This document shows, in pieces, positions 1 through 10,380 of a DNA stretch of 64,000 nucleotides; position 1 is the first letter of the stretch, and each line of letters starts with the position of its first letter. A program made the translations under genes and the position numbers. The notes beneath the pieces are model-generated. The model had not been told where the DNA came from. It searched no databases and saw nothing but the letters and a program-made list of their open reading frames with translations. This DNA is from Cladorrhinum sp. PSN259 (taxonomy: Eukaryota > Ascomycota > Sordariomycetes > Sordariales > Podosporaceae). The stretch spans positions 1,240,001-1,304,000 of the forward strand of contig MU867061.1 of NCBI GenBank assembly GCA_033725935.1. Reading direction: 5' to 3'.

Positions 1-2
1 GC

Positions 3-2219
3 TTTGAGCCTCGCTCTCTTGACCAACTCGCTGGGTACCACAGAGATGTTATGGGTTTGCCTCTCCCTGGTGCCGGCTTCAACGGTGCAGTCGGTGCTCC
101 AGATACCCTTGATCCCGTCCCCGAAGGACCGGAGGCGCATTGCGACGATGCCGATTTTGTCGACATCCCGGGATATCCACAATCTCGGGAAGAAGCGACA
201 GCCAACCTGCAAGTTTGCGTCGATCATATGCGCGCGCGTTTCCGCCAGGCATGGGTTTCCGCAGAGGGGTTGGTTGATGAGAGAAACCGGATTCGTTTAG
301 GAGGGGTTGAGCTAGTGAATGCGTTTGGCGGCGATTGCAGATTTGCGTTCCCTTCATTACAGATCAACGTACTTGCTCGGCCAAAATGCAGCACTCTAGA
401 GGGGTTCGGACGAGCTTTGCATGGCGTGCAAGACTTTTACTCCCACAGCAACTGGGCGGACCAGACAGATACCAGCAAGCCAATCAGTGCATCGAATCCA
501 CCAGGCCTGGCTATGAACGATACTGCACCCTTTCTGAACTTGCGAGCCACCGGACCAATACCCGCCGAGCAAATCCCACGGAATCTCACAACCGGATGTT
601 TTGCCATCCCCGACAGCACCCCAGGGACAGGCAACTGCGCGGGCCGTGTCACACATCACACCATCAACAAGGACCACGGCGTCATCAATTTGGATGCAAC
701 CTTTGGCGAAGTAGGAGTCTTTTCTCTTCGCGCTGCTGTTATACCGGCCAACTTCCACAATGCAGTCATGGCAGCTGTGCAAGCTTCGCGGGAGGCATGG
801 GAAAACCTTCGAGACGAACTTCGGCATCGGTATGGAAAGACTGCTGGAAACCTAATGATCTGCGCCTTGGCCAGAGACGACCCCATCAAGGATTGTCGCA
901 CTCGGACAGTGGCCATTGCACTGGACAAGTCGAGGCTGAGTGTCGATTCTGGCACCGTGGAGCTGCAACAAGGGCTTGCCAAGGAACTCAATTCGAGATT
1001 GACAAGACACGGTCTGGACAGGGTCGAGGTCATCGAGTTTGCTGCATCTCCTCGTGTCGTCTATACAATGGGATACCCCGAATCTGCCGTCTTTGAGGGT
1101 TCAGAGGTGACTGGCCGAACAAACATCGGCCAAGCGCTGGAACTGGCGATCAACGATACCATCGCAGCGCAACCCGAGACCTACACGGACCGAGGGGCTG
1201 TCGTGATTTTCACGGCCGGCGCTGAGATAAACAACAACGTCGACGAAATGCAAACTCTAGCGCAACATCTCCTTCTGCAGGTCGACCGCGCAGCACAAGA
1301 AGGCATCCGAGTCCACTACGCATGCATCAACCGGCCATCATCCTCTGAAACCCATCAGTCCTTCCACGAATGCTCCCCAGGAAGTCAGGGTCTCGTCCCC
1401 TCAATACTCAAAACCGGCGGAACCTTTGCTTTCGTAAACCCCACGTCCCCAAGAATCACATCAGACTTCATCAACCTCATCACCCACCGCGGTCTAGCGT
1501 GGACAGACGAGTACCTCCCCGATACAACTCGGATATACCCCGGCATATACCTCGCTGTCCTTCTCGACTCAGAAAAACCCACCAAATCGCTATTCTACCC
1601 GGCCTCAGCTGGCGAGACTCTCAACTTTACCATCCAAGACCGCTCACTAGAAGGCCAAGGACTGGGCGGTGGTTGTTTTTCCATAACCCTGCATGAAGAG
1701 AAAGAAGACATCAAAATAGCCACATACACCAGCTGCGGGACTGAGCCATTAAACCTTGTATATGAAGCAACAAAGGACATCGATATCAAAGTTGTAGCCG
1801 AGTTAGGAGAGGTATATGGACACCCTGCAGGTCAATTAAACGCCCAAGTCACACAGGATCAAGCGGAGAGTTGGGAACCAGACATCGTGTTCACCATCGA
1901 GTTGGTGACTAACATGCCGACAAAGGACGAGCACATCACAGACACGACGAGCAGCATTGTGAGCGACTGGGCAGAGGCAACCATTAACGGGACTGTGGTG
2001 GGTGAAACGTTGACGAGCGAGACCGTGGAAGTGCTGGAAGAGACGGATACGGTGGATGATACTGTGGTGAAGACAGAAACTAGGAGCCGCACAATTCCTG
2101 ATTCTGCTACTGTCAGTGTTGCTGATGATGAGGGATGGATGGCGAGCACTGAGACGATTTCTGTTGTAACTGCAATGGCGGGAAATTTTAGTGAACAACA
2201 TCATGATGAGGAACTTTGA
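3..2219 (+). CDS. VWA-like / phospholipase-C-like domain protein, 5' partial
   Basis: The frame is open from the left edge, so the start may lie outside. The first in-frame ATG is at 51 and gives 722 aa. Near residue 123 is HGVQDFYSHSNWAD, a histidine/aspartate motif typical of proteins pairing a zinc-phospholipase-C-like helical domain with a von Willebrand A-like domain (VWA7-type in animals; similar proteins occur in actinobacteria and fungi). Residues about 283-400 look like a VWA fold: a strand ending in ALDKSRLS at the metal-site position, and a later strand VVIFTAGAEINNN. The DxSxS metal site is degenerate (D-K-S-R-L). The last 100 residues are acidic and rich in Thr, Val and Glu. No substrate can be named. 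The next gene, a GATA factor, converges on it with a 263-bp gap. Confidence 0.7.
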   Translation, partial: FEPRSLDQLAGYHRDVMGLPLPGAGFNGAVGAPDTLDPVPEGPEAHCDDADFVDIPGYPQSREEATANLQVCVDHMRARFRQAWVSAEGLVDERNRIRLGGVELVNAFGGDCRFAFPSLQINVLARPKCSTLEGFGRALHGVQDFYSHSNWADQTDTSKPISASNPPGLAMNDTAPFLNLRATGPIPAEQIPRNLTTGCFAIPDSTPGTGNCAGRVTHHTINKDHGVINLDATFGEVGVFSLRAAVIPANFHNAVMAAVQASREAWENLRDELRHRYGKTAGNLMICALARDDPIKDCRTRTVAIALDKSRLSVDSGTVELQQGLAKELNSRLTRHGLDRVEVIEFAASPRVVYTMGYPESAVFEGSEVTGRTNIGQALELAINDTIAAQPETYTDRGAVVIFTAGAEINNNVDEMQTLAQHLLLQVDRAAQEGIRVHYACINRPSSSETHQSFHECSPGSQGLVPSILKTGGTFAFVNPTSPRITSDFINLITHRGLAWTDEYLPDTTRIYPGIYLAVLLDSEKPTKSLFYPASAGETLNFTIQDRSLEGQGLGGGCFSITLHEEKEDIKIATYTSCGTEPLNLVYEATKDIDIKVVAELGEVYGHPAGQLNAQVTQDQAESWEPDIVFTIELVTNMPTKDEHITDTTSSIVSDWAEATINGTVVGETLTSETVEVLEETDTVDDTVVKTETRSRTIPDSATVSVADDEGWMASTETISVVTAMAGNFSEQHHDEEL

Positions 2220-2482
2220 TAAGCCGGGTAGACAGAAGATGATACCCTGGTACGCTTGGTTAGATGGCATACAGCGTACTGTTTTATTAGATATATATTT
2301 TCATTGTCCCATTTTTTAAGGTAGGTGGGTAGATAAAGAATTGTGAGTTTTTTTGTGCTGACAGGGTTTTGAAGTTGGTTTTTATGAGAGAAAAATATTC
2401 GATTTGTCTTTCTTTCTTTCTTTTCTTTTACCTACATCCAAATTCACATGTATGTATGTACATGTTACACACCGGTTTAACA

Positions 2483-2679
2483 TCATCGATCACCCCTAGT
2501 CACCCCCCTCTGACTCTTGGAATACTGCAACCCGCACTTATTGCACAGCGTCCTCTGGCCCTCGGGCCCCCTCCGCCACTCCGTACTCTCGGTGCATCCG
2601 CAATTATAGCACTTGCCCGCCGGGTTCGGTGCGCCTATCGTTTTCTAATATATTTTATCCTCAAAAATCAACACTTATT

Positions 2680-2742
<63 letters not shown>

Positions 2743-3943
2743 TTTAGTTGTTATTGTTATAGTCGTACATACCTTCCCATCAACATCCCTCACATGCTCC
2801 CTAATTCTCTTCCTCCCCTTTCTTGGGGTAGTCGGAACTGCTGCCTTTTCTGGTGCATTCCCATTTGAAGCCAATTCGCCGGACCCGCTGTTGTTCTTGT
2901 TGTTACGACTCTCAATGTACCGTCGCACCTTCTTGATGTCTTCCATTCTCTTTTTGATTATGTCGCCGTTGTAGGCCATCATGTTTACTACCCTCTTGGA
3001 GGGGAGGCGGGCGTGGGTGGTTGTTAAGCAGTCCTCGCCATTTTTTGACGTCGTTGTTGTTGATGATGATGATGATGTGCGGGAGGTTGATGATGCAGAT
3101 GCTGCTGTTGAGCAGTGGCGGTCTGCGTTGCACCGCCGAGCGAAATCGTAAATTGCTATTGCCGAGTTTGCTAGCTGGAAGCAGTAGTGTAAATGCGTCA
3201 GGGCTTAATTCTATTTTAAAAACTGAAAGTGGGAACATCTCGTTTGTTTTCCGGGTGGAAGTTGTCACAGGAGATGGGTTGTCGAACAAAAAAAAAAAAA
3301 AAAAAGGAAACAGGAGCAATTGATTAATTCAACATGTACAATAGGGTGATTAAAAAGTGAAGGAACCTTCTCTTACAGCATCCAAGGTTTCGCCATAATT
3401 AATTGGCATGTCTACTGGTAAGCGTATCATGTCCTCATCAATAAAACTAGTCGTCTCTGGATCCGTGCTGACTTGTATGGTGTCGTTGTCTGTCCGGAGT
3501 GGAGCCAACCTGACTGGTAGCGGCGACGACGACCTCGGCGTGTCATAATGTGACGAGTGGACATGATGTTGATGATGATGACGATAATGATGTTGTTGTT
3601 CCAATCTCGGCGACCACCAGGGAGGCGGCCCCACTGCAGAGGTTGGTGAAAACGACTCGGTGTCACGGGAACGGAGATATGATGGTGTACCCGCTGGCGG
3701 TATGCCGGCCGGCCGCATGCCTGGGCTACCGACTAATGCAGGCGATCTGACGTACATGCTAGTGTGAGACTCTGTCGATTCAGGGCTGTTGTAATATGCG
3801 GCCGGCATGGGGGCCAGTCTGGGCGGTGGATTCGCCCGGCTGATGCCTTCGGTCGAATGTGCCAGGTGCTCGGTGAGCTGGGCAAAGGAAGGAAGACTCT
3901 CATGGAGATCATTTCTCTCATACATGTTGAAGACGCCAAACAT
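2483..3943 (-). CDS. GATA-type zinc-finger transcription factor (NsdD/SUB-1-like), three exons
   Basis: I join exons 3943-3377, 3174-2773 and 2644-2483 (376 aa). Both introns are phase 0 and open with GTAAGA and GTATGT; the first ends TTCCAG after a CTGAC branch site. The last exon encodes one GATA finger at about residues 335-360: CYNC, then 18 residues containing TEWRRGPEGQRTL, then CNKCGLQYSK. An 18-residue loop with WRRGP is the NsdD/SUB-1 or white-collar-2 class, not the 17-residue AreA class. The C-terminal position and no visible PAS domain favour NsdD/SUB-1, a regulator of sexual development. The middle is low complexity (His-rich near 3570, Ser/Thr-rich near 3060), followed by a basic KKRMEDIKKVRRYIE helix. 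Start: the ATG at 3943; further upstream only a TTG is in frame. Family call moderate, finger call strong. Confidence 0.72.
2682..2739. repeat. (CA)n microsatellite inside an intron
   Basis: About 29 uninterrupted CA units. They lie within the second intron (2645-2772) of the GATA-factor gene, so on the sense strand the intron carries a long TG run between its GTATGT donor and its acceptor. Confidence 0.95.
3287..3305. repeat. Poly-A tract (poly-T on the sense strand of the intron)
   Basis: A homopolymer of about 19 A inside the first intron (3175-3376) of the GATA-factor gene. It reads as poly-T in the transcript, upstream of the CTGAC branch site and TTCCAG acceptor. Confidence 0.8.
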
Positions 3944-5469
3944 GTCGGAGAAGGTGGAGCAGCAAAATTGCAAAGGGAAAGGGTGATGTTGTTTGTGTTC
4001 AGGGGTAAAAGGTGCTAGTGGAAGAAGTGGATATATCAGGGTATAAATGGTGTTGTAATAATGACTTTAGTGTTCGCAGCTGTGAGCAATCAATCAACCC
4101 GCTCCCACGTTTCCTAGCTCGGGCCGATCCATAAGGCTTTTATACCTCCTAGGCCCAACTCCTGCGAGATGACTTCGATCGAGCCCGAGGAAAGACATAT
4201 CAAACCGACGAAAACTCTGCCAATAGCAATAGCCCAGCTTGGACATATCACGTTCGCGCAAAAGTGTTGAATTTTCGGCGAGAAACGGATGCCTAGGCGG
4301 CCACTACTGAGCTGTACTGCAATCATGTATAGGCTTGGCGCTATTGTTGATCTATCAATATTTCGCCAATAGAGTCCGGATGGCGGTCAGTACCCGACAC
4401 ATACTGACACAGCTCAATCTTCTCAGGCGCATTAGCGGCCGGATTTCGTTCCGGTTCGTTTCTTTTGCATCTTGCAGAACTGAAGCTGCCGGGCATCTCC
4501 GACACGTCTGGGTACCCAAACCGCCCTCATCAACGGAAAAGGTCCCTTCGGGGCGGAGAGCTGGAAAGGACTCGCCTAGACCTCGGCGCAAGTACACTAT
4601 CCGATCATTCAACTGCCGCAACGTTACCCTCGACATCGTATCCTCTGCCTGAAATCCTACTCTGCGTGATTCTACCCGCGATGCAATTTCCTTCTTTGCC
4701 CGACCTGCCCCCGGATTCTGTCAACTGAGTGCTAGAAAGTTCGATCGTCCGGCCACCAGGTGCACGGTAATACACGGCAGGCGTCAATGATCATGCACTG
4801 GATGTCGTTGATCCTGCAAGATGGGTGACACGGGAATATCATAATGCCGGCCGGGCAACCTTGGAAGTCAGCACGGCAATGGCAAGCCACTCGGGTTTCA
4901 CCCGCGAAACCGAATGAGGAAATTTGTAACGACTTACTCCACATCAACATTGTATGCATGAAGAGGGAAGAAACAAAGTGAGGTACTTTTTTATCACACT
5001 CCTTCAAATACTCGCTACAATCCTTGCCTGAGACATAAGACGATCTCTCTAACCACCCGAACGGAACCGAACCGATGCCCAACTTCCCCAGGAAGAAACA
5101 ACCCCCAGTTTTTTATGAAATGAGACAATGAGACAACCAAGACATTTTCAAAAGTGCCAGACGAAAAAGAAGAGAAAAATGCAAAATGGGGTATCCAACA
5201 GTCTCGCTCCCACAAACTCCTGTCTAATCCCACCCTTTAGAGATGCAAAAAACCGGAGCCTAGTAGCTCGTGCTGTGTTCTATGCACTTCTAATGTCGTT
5301 TTCAAAAGTAAAGATTCCCTCTAAGCCAGCCCGAGGTTGGGATGCCACCGCAATAAAAAACCCCAAAGTTGAAGTTCCGAAGGAATGAATATAGCAGAAG
5401 TAGTTTTGAACGCCAAAGACAAAATTGGGGGCAAATGGACAGAATAGAGTTGAACCGTAGACTAGGTGC
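3944..5469. other. Intergenic, no gene recognised
   Basis: About 1.5 kb upstream of the GATA-factor start and downstream of the 81-aa gene. Both genes are on the minus strand. Only short overlapping ORFs of 60-120 codons without recognisable motifs are present. It probably holds the promoter and long leader of the GATA gene. Confidence 0.5.
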
Positions 5470-5863
5470 TTAGTTTGTGCCAACAGTCTGAGCAGAAGAG
5501 GAGCCTGTCCGTTTGCTTTTCCGCTTAATCATGTGGTCCCAAGGTGCGGGAGGGGCGATCTTGAGTTTGCAGTCGCCACAGATATCTTGCACACTATTTT
5601 GGCATCAAAGAGTTACGTTAGAAAATCTTATATTACAGCCAGCACATGATACAGATTGGGAACGGGCAAAGCTCGGGTCGGGAAAGGGGGACGGACACCC
5701 TTCCGAGCCTGTGAAGAGTACGCTGGGTTGGCTCGGCTTACCTTTCATAGTGCGCCACGTTGGGCGGGCATCTAATATGGGTCACGGTATAGTCGATGCA
5801 CCAGCTGGCGGCAATGAAGCGAAGGTGCCGACAGGAATATTGTCTCTGAATGAACTCGCACAT
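5470..5863 (-). CDS. Small cysteine-rich hypothetical protein (81 aa), two exons
   Basis: Exons 5863-5742 and 5593-5470 join in phase 2 across a 147-nt intron with donor GTAAGC, branch TTCTAAC and acceptor AATAG. The product starts MCEFIQRQYSCRHLRF, followed by WC, RCPPN and HY, and, across the splice, CGDCKLK and PWDHMIKRKSK, then a Ser/Thr tail. This layout (MC at the start, a C-x-H pair, RCP, a late CxxC and a basic end) matches a widespread family of uncharacterised small Pezizomycotina proteins. The cysteines and histidines could bind zinc. There is no signal peptide or membrane segment, so the protein is probably intracellular. The continuity of conserved features across a canonical intron is the main reason to believe it. 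Function unknown. Confidence 0.68.
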
Positions 5864-6130
5864 CGTGGTGGGGGTACTTGAAATGAGTGGCGGGGGAGTA
5901 TGAACGAATGATGGCGTGTCTTTGAAAAGGGAATTGAAATCTGGACAGTTGCGGTAAGCCTTCAGTCACGTCCTTCCAGTCTAAAAACTAGTGAGTGACA
6001 ATGACTTTCTTTGAGTTCGAGGTGAGATAGTGGAAGATGCGAGACCACTTCACAAGAGACTGGAGCAGTCCTCGACTCTTGTACCCGGATCATGGACAAT
6101 TACGATTCCCAAACGTCTTTGATGTCTTGC

Positions 6131-6254
6131 GGGGGGGGGGGGGGGGGGGGGGGGGCAAGTTGACCAAACATTCCGGGCTTGGCCCCCCAAAGGATGAAAC
6201 GGGAGGCCCCCGCAATTTTTTGTACGTAAACAAAAACAAAGGGGNNNNNNNNNN

Positions 6255-6306
<52 letters not shown>
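6131..6306. other. Scaffold gap (10 N) flanked by poly-G and poly-C
   Basis: A 25-base G run lies at 6131-6155, ten N at 6245-6254 and a 52-base C run at 6255-6306. Homopolymers of this length beside an N gap look like sequencing or assembly artefact. Any ORF through them (poly-Pro or poly-Gly) is spurious. Confidence 0.9.
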
Positions 6307-6388
6307 AGGATGAAGCATCATAGCGGGCTTGGACCCCCATCGTATGCAACGGTTCTCCGCCGCAAGTTTTTGGACGTAATCCAATCAC
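6164..6388. repeat. Imperfect direct duplication across the gap
   Basis: About 75 bases left of the gap (6164-6240) resemble about 75 bases right of it (6312-6388). Both contain GGGCTTGG, a C run, an ATGnAACGG core, a CCGCAA segment, a T run and GACGTAA or TACGTAA. The left copy has more homopolymer errors, as expected if one locus was assembled twice from a poor read. Confidence 0.6.
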
Positions 6389-9204
6389 TCGGAGGGGGTA
6401 CAGTGACCGACCAGAAAGCAACCAACGGAGCTCCTACCCTCAACAGCTTAAGGGGAAAGAATTCCCGTGGCGGAGAAGCTGTCAAAAGAGGTTGCATCTC
6501 AGGAAGCTCCACTGAGCTAGTGTCCCGCGCCTAACCTCAGATTGGTGGCGCTCTGGGCAGGGCTAGGACAAGTCCTGGCAGGGCTCGGAACAGGGCTGCC
6601 CAACCCCTCTTCTCCTGCTTAGGTTCTTTTGTGGGGTACGGGATTGAGTCGGACATTGGATGATAGGGTGGGAATATCTGGGTGTGGGCTCTGAATGGAT
6701 GGTTGAGGGTAGGATGCAAGTCCACTTCCGACAAATGCTCGACCCGAGTGAGGTCACGAGAGGAGGTCACAGGCGACAGGAGCATGAAGCTATCCCCAGT
6801 TCTCGGTCGGTTACCCTGCCCCTTTTGGCTACCCATGATGGAGAGGGTTTGATTGTTGTAACGCCCGACCAGCATTCTCTTTAATGGATCTTGCGTCTCA
6901 TACCGATTCGATGATCTGATGGCACGGGTTTGAGGAAAGAAGGACAGAGATTGGGTCGATCTCAATCTTCCTGGTCGTTGGCGTCCATCGAGCTGCTGTG
7001 CCGTCCCGTCACCTTGCTAGCGCCCTGTCGCTGTCCGGAATCAGAACGCTGGAAATGGGGAAATTTCTTGTGATCTATCACATTGTTAGTTTTTCCATGC
7101 TACCCATATCGGAAAAGGATGAGGATGCGGATACAGACTGGACGGCGTTTCTGTTTTGAGCTTAATGCCCCTTATATGACCTGGTCACCGCTAACCACCG
7201 ATGAGATTGCCGCTGCAAGACAATTATCGAAATCTAGGATGTCCCTCAGGGCTATCTACCTTCCCCGCCGCCTCCTGCCCGACATGAACCTGACAGCAGC
7301 ATATGCATCCGCGGTGTATGTGCATGCAAGGCCAACAAATCATGTTCGATATTGATGGGTACCAGGTATCGGGACAGCTGGAAATAAAAAGGTCTTGTGA
7401 CAGTCCTCCGGACTCATGACGGAGGGAGAGACTCAGAGAAGGAGAAGAAGGAGAAGAAGAAAGAAAGAAGTGCCGGAATGCCCAATCAGGAAAGTCAGTC
7501 TTTCGGTTACAACCTCGAGGGTAACAGCGGGAAATCCTTGGTGCTTGGACGTGGGGGCACTAGACGCAACTTCTGACTTGGATGGCGCGAAAAGTAAAAG
7601 GCACTTCATTCCAGAAACTGGGCAGATAATTTCCGGTTCGTGACGTCAAAATGTGGGTGATTGCCCTTCTCGTCCTAACAGTGATTTCCAGGTTGTAATT
7701 AAATCGACTTTTGGAAATCACCGCTACCTGAGCCACTTTGCCATTTTCGACGAAGGGGAAGCGCAGACGGGAAAAGCATGTGAATGCTAATTCGCCAAGG
7801 CGCTAAGCGCTGGCAGTGATCCAAACAAGCTTGGCGATGCTTGTGGTTCGTCGGTGTGTTTTATTGTGTTCATGTTCAAAAGTTTGGTTCAGGACATCCC
7901 ACCTTCCTCTCTGATGACAGATACAGTTGACACCTCCTGAACTGAGGTTTCCGGCTTTGGGCCCCTTGGCTGGGCGTTAGGTGTCCGCTCAGTGGACCCA
8001 GTCCTGAGCGTGATAGAGGACACCACCTTCCCCGTTGGGAATGTCCATCAACTTTATTTCAACATCGAGAAAGAACGTTTTTGAAGACTCTACGTCCGCT
8101 GAGGTCAACTACTTACCTTACCTTGAGTTCTCTGACTCTGGCAAGCATTGAACGTTTCAAAACCACGCAGCATCCAGGTTGGATCAAGACTCGCTTATCT
8201 CACCAAAGCCCATAGCTTGTGACCGCAGCGGTTTCTCAAAAGGTTCCATCGCGGCACTTCTCAATTCTCCCGGGAGTGGATGCCGAACGCCCTATCCAAC
8301 CACATTTTTGCCGAACACCTGGAATCCATGTTCTGCAGGTCGCTGATCCTCGTTCACACACTCAGACCTCCCCATCCAACGCGCCCTCCTAAGACCGTTG
8401 TCTTCGATCGAGATGGACTCCTGATTTCGCCGCGCCTTGGATCACCCAAAACGAGACTGAAGCAGCTCTCCTTGCTCTCCGAGTTCTGGGTTCCGATTGT
8501 TCAGGTCCCTCAATAACTGGCAATAATACCCGAATACATAATCCCCGTCAAGTTCCTCGAAAACGCTGGCCAGCCACTGTCCTGTCACGATACCGAGTTT
8601 TCACTTTCTCTTCGGAGAACCCTGAATACAGTTCAATTGCGATGCAGGTCGCCAGCAATCTGCAGGGTAATGCATCATCGGCCCTTTCAATACCATTTTC
8701 TTCTCCTTCTGGACCTCGAGCGACCCTCCAACATCTGCTTTTGGTCGAGGTTATTTTTAGGCGGCATGACGAGTTCGGAGATATTTGCCGTGCCGGCAGA
8801 ATACAGTGACCCAGAATTTCGGCGTCCCTCGATTGTTGCACGTTGACGCAGGCGCCGTTCAATACTGGCTGCAGATTGAAACTGCTCCCACCACAGTGAA
8901 GGCTCAGTCCACTTGATGCCAAAACTGGCAGGGAAACGCCCCGTCAACACTGCACTTTCTTGCATCGGCATCCCGGGTTGAAATTCTCCCCAGGCCCCAC
9001 CCCCGCATTGTTCATGGAGCACAATTCGAGGCTCCACGACGTTTGGCAAAAATAGCATGAAGTACACGAGGGATGCTGGCTGCCGGATGGAGTGCAGGCG
9101 TCCGCTTTTAGATCTTTATCATTCTCATCACTGGGGGGGAAAGCTGAACGTTGCAAAAGTTGAATGGAAAAAGCTTGATTGACTCATGCTATGAATGACT
9201 TTCG

Positions 9205-9300
9205 ACAGACAGAGAGAGAAAAAAAAAAGACACATTTTGAGAGAAAAAAGGAAGAAAAAGAGACAGAGGGAAAACAAGAAAAGGAAAAGAAACAAGTCCC
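9205..9300. repeat. Purine-rich (GA/A) tract
   Basis: Nearly 100 bases of almost pure A and G on the plus strand, just downstream (3') of the DUF4360 gene. Low complexity, not coding. Confidence 0.75.
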
Positions 9301-9520
9301 GTCTCGCTTATGTACGGTTGAGGCGCTCAGAACGTCCCGCCTCCCAGCCACTTTATCCAGAGGACAACACTTGTACCCAACTTTTTGTTCCACATCCGCC
9401 TACCCCTGCAAAAAGACAGTTTTTTCATGCTTTGAGGGGGAAGAAAGAAGAAAAAGACAAAACCCTTGACCCAATGCTGTCATCATCTTCGCCGTCGATG
9501 GTAGATGGAGGCGAAGCCAT

Positions 9521-10225
9521 CTATTTGCAGGTGCGCCATTGGAGGTTGACCTGCTGGGTGAAGGCAACGGTGGCATCGTCGTTGGTGATCTCGCCGCTGG
9601 CAGTGGTGTTGGTGGTGGTGAGGGCAATGCGGTTGTTGACGTTGAGGATCCCGCTGGCGCCGCAAGGAGAATAGATGTAGCTGGCGGTGGGGATGCGGTC
9701 AGCCTTGGTGTACACCTGGCCGGAGGCCCAGATGCCGCCGCCGGCAATGGAGGTCTGGGTGGTGGTGGTAGCCGAGGCGTCCTGGCTGAAGTAGTAGGTG
9801 CTGTAGAAGGTACCGGTGACACCCTTCTCGAGCTGAGCGTAGCCGTGGTAGGTGGACTCGACAACGGAGAACTGGAAGCCGGAGGGGTACTTGAGGTTCA
9901 AGTGGAGCTGGCAGTTCTTGGTCTTCTCGGTGGGGCTGAAGCCGGGTCCGATGTAGGTCTGGAAGCGGTCGAAGCCGAAGGTGACAACCTATCGTGCCGG
10001 TTAGTTTCGTTGTTCTGGAAACCGGTTCTTGCCAAAACTTACAGTCTTATCGGGAGAGATGGTAGTAGAGACGGAGCCCTGGGGGCAACCGTTTCCGGAG
10101 AATGAAGCAGACACGATCTGGATCTTGGTCGGGTCCGGAGCATCCGCCCAGCCATCGTTGCCGACGACTTGGCCGACGGGGCTGGCGGCAGCGAGGGCGG
10201 GAAGGAGGAAAGCGGCGTACTTCAT
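9521..10225 (-). CDS. Secreted DUF4360-family protein, two exons
   Basis: Exons 10225-10043 and 9988-9521 (phase 0; donor GTAAGT, branch CTAAC, acceptor GATAG) give 216 aa. The N-terminus MKYAAFLLPALAAASPVG is a typical fungal signal peptide. The mature part shows DUF4360 landmarks: GCPQGSV near residue 47, VTFGFDRFQTYIGPG just after the splice, KNCQLHLNLKYPSGFQFSVV, YHGYAQL, a FYSTYYFS strand, SPCGASG and a final WRTCK. Four cysteines could form two disulphides. Family length is about 200-220 aa, so the gene looks complete. The role is unknown; members are small secreted beta-rich proteins. A TATA-like GTATAAGTAT lies about 150 nt upstream of the ATG. Confidence 0.85.
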
Positions 10226-10370
10226 TTTGATGGTTGGGTTGTCTAAAGACGGTTGAAAAGACTCAAGAGGCGATAGAGGCTGGAGAAGCTGAAGAGATGT
10301 TGCTTTGGAAGGCTGGAAGGCTGATGATGTGATGATGAGAAGAGATGTTATTTCGTCGAGGATATTGTCG

Positions 10371-10380
10371 ATACTTATAC
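10371..10380 (-). promoter_or_regulatory. TATA-like box of the DUF4360 gene
   Basis: GTATAAGTAT on the minus strand, about 150 nt upstream of the ATG at 10225, a usual distance for a fungal core promoter with a leader. Confidence 0.4.

Larger units (their letters stand above)
5864..9520. other. Long gene-poor stretch with assembly gap
   Basis: No convincing gene on either strand. It contains the gap and homopolymers at 6131-6306, and a purine-rich tract at about 9205-9300. ORFs at 6537-6965, 7083-7355 and 8687-9067 show no motifs and overlap one another. Confidence 0.45.

Noticed and set aside
6037..6534. Proline-repeat ORF through the gap
   Set aside because: Runs through N bases and an artefactual poly-C tract.
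9539..10105. 188-codon Gly/Val-rich ORF on the plus strand
   Set aside because: Antisense of the DUF4360 gene and crosses its intron; composition is typical of a shadow frame.
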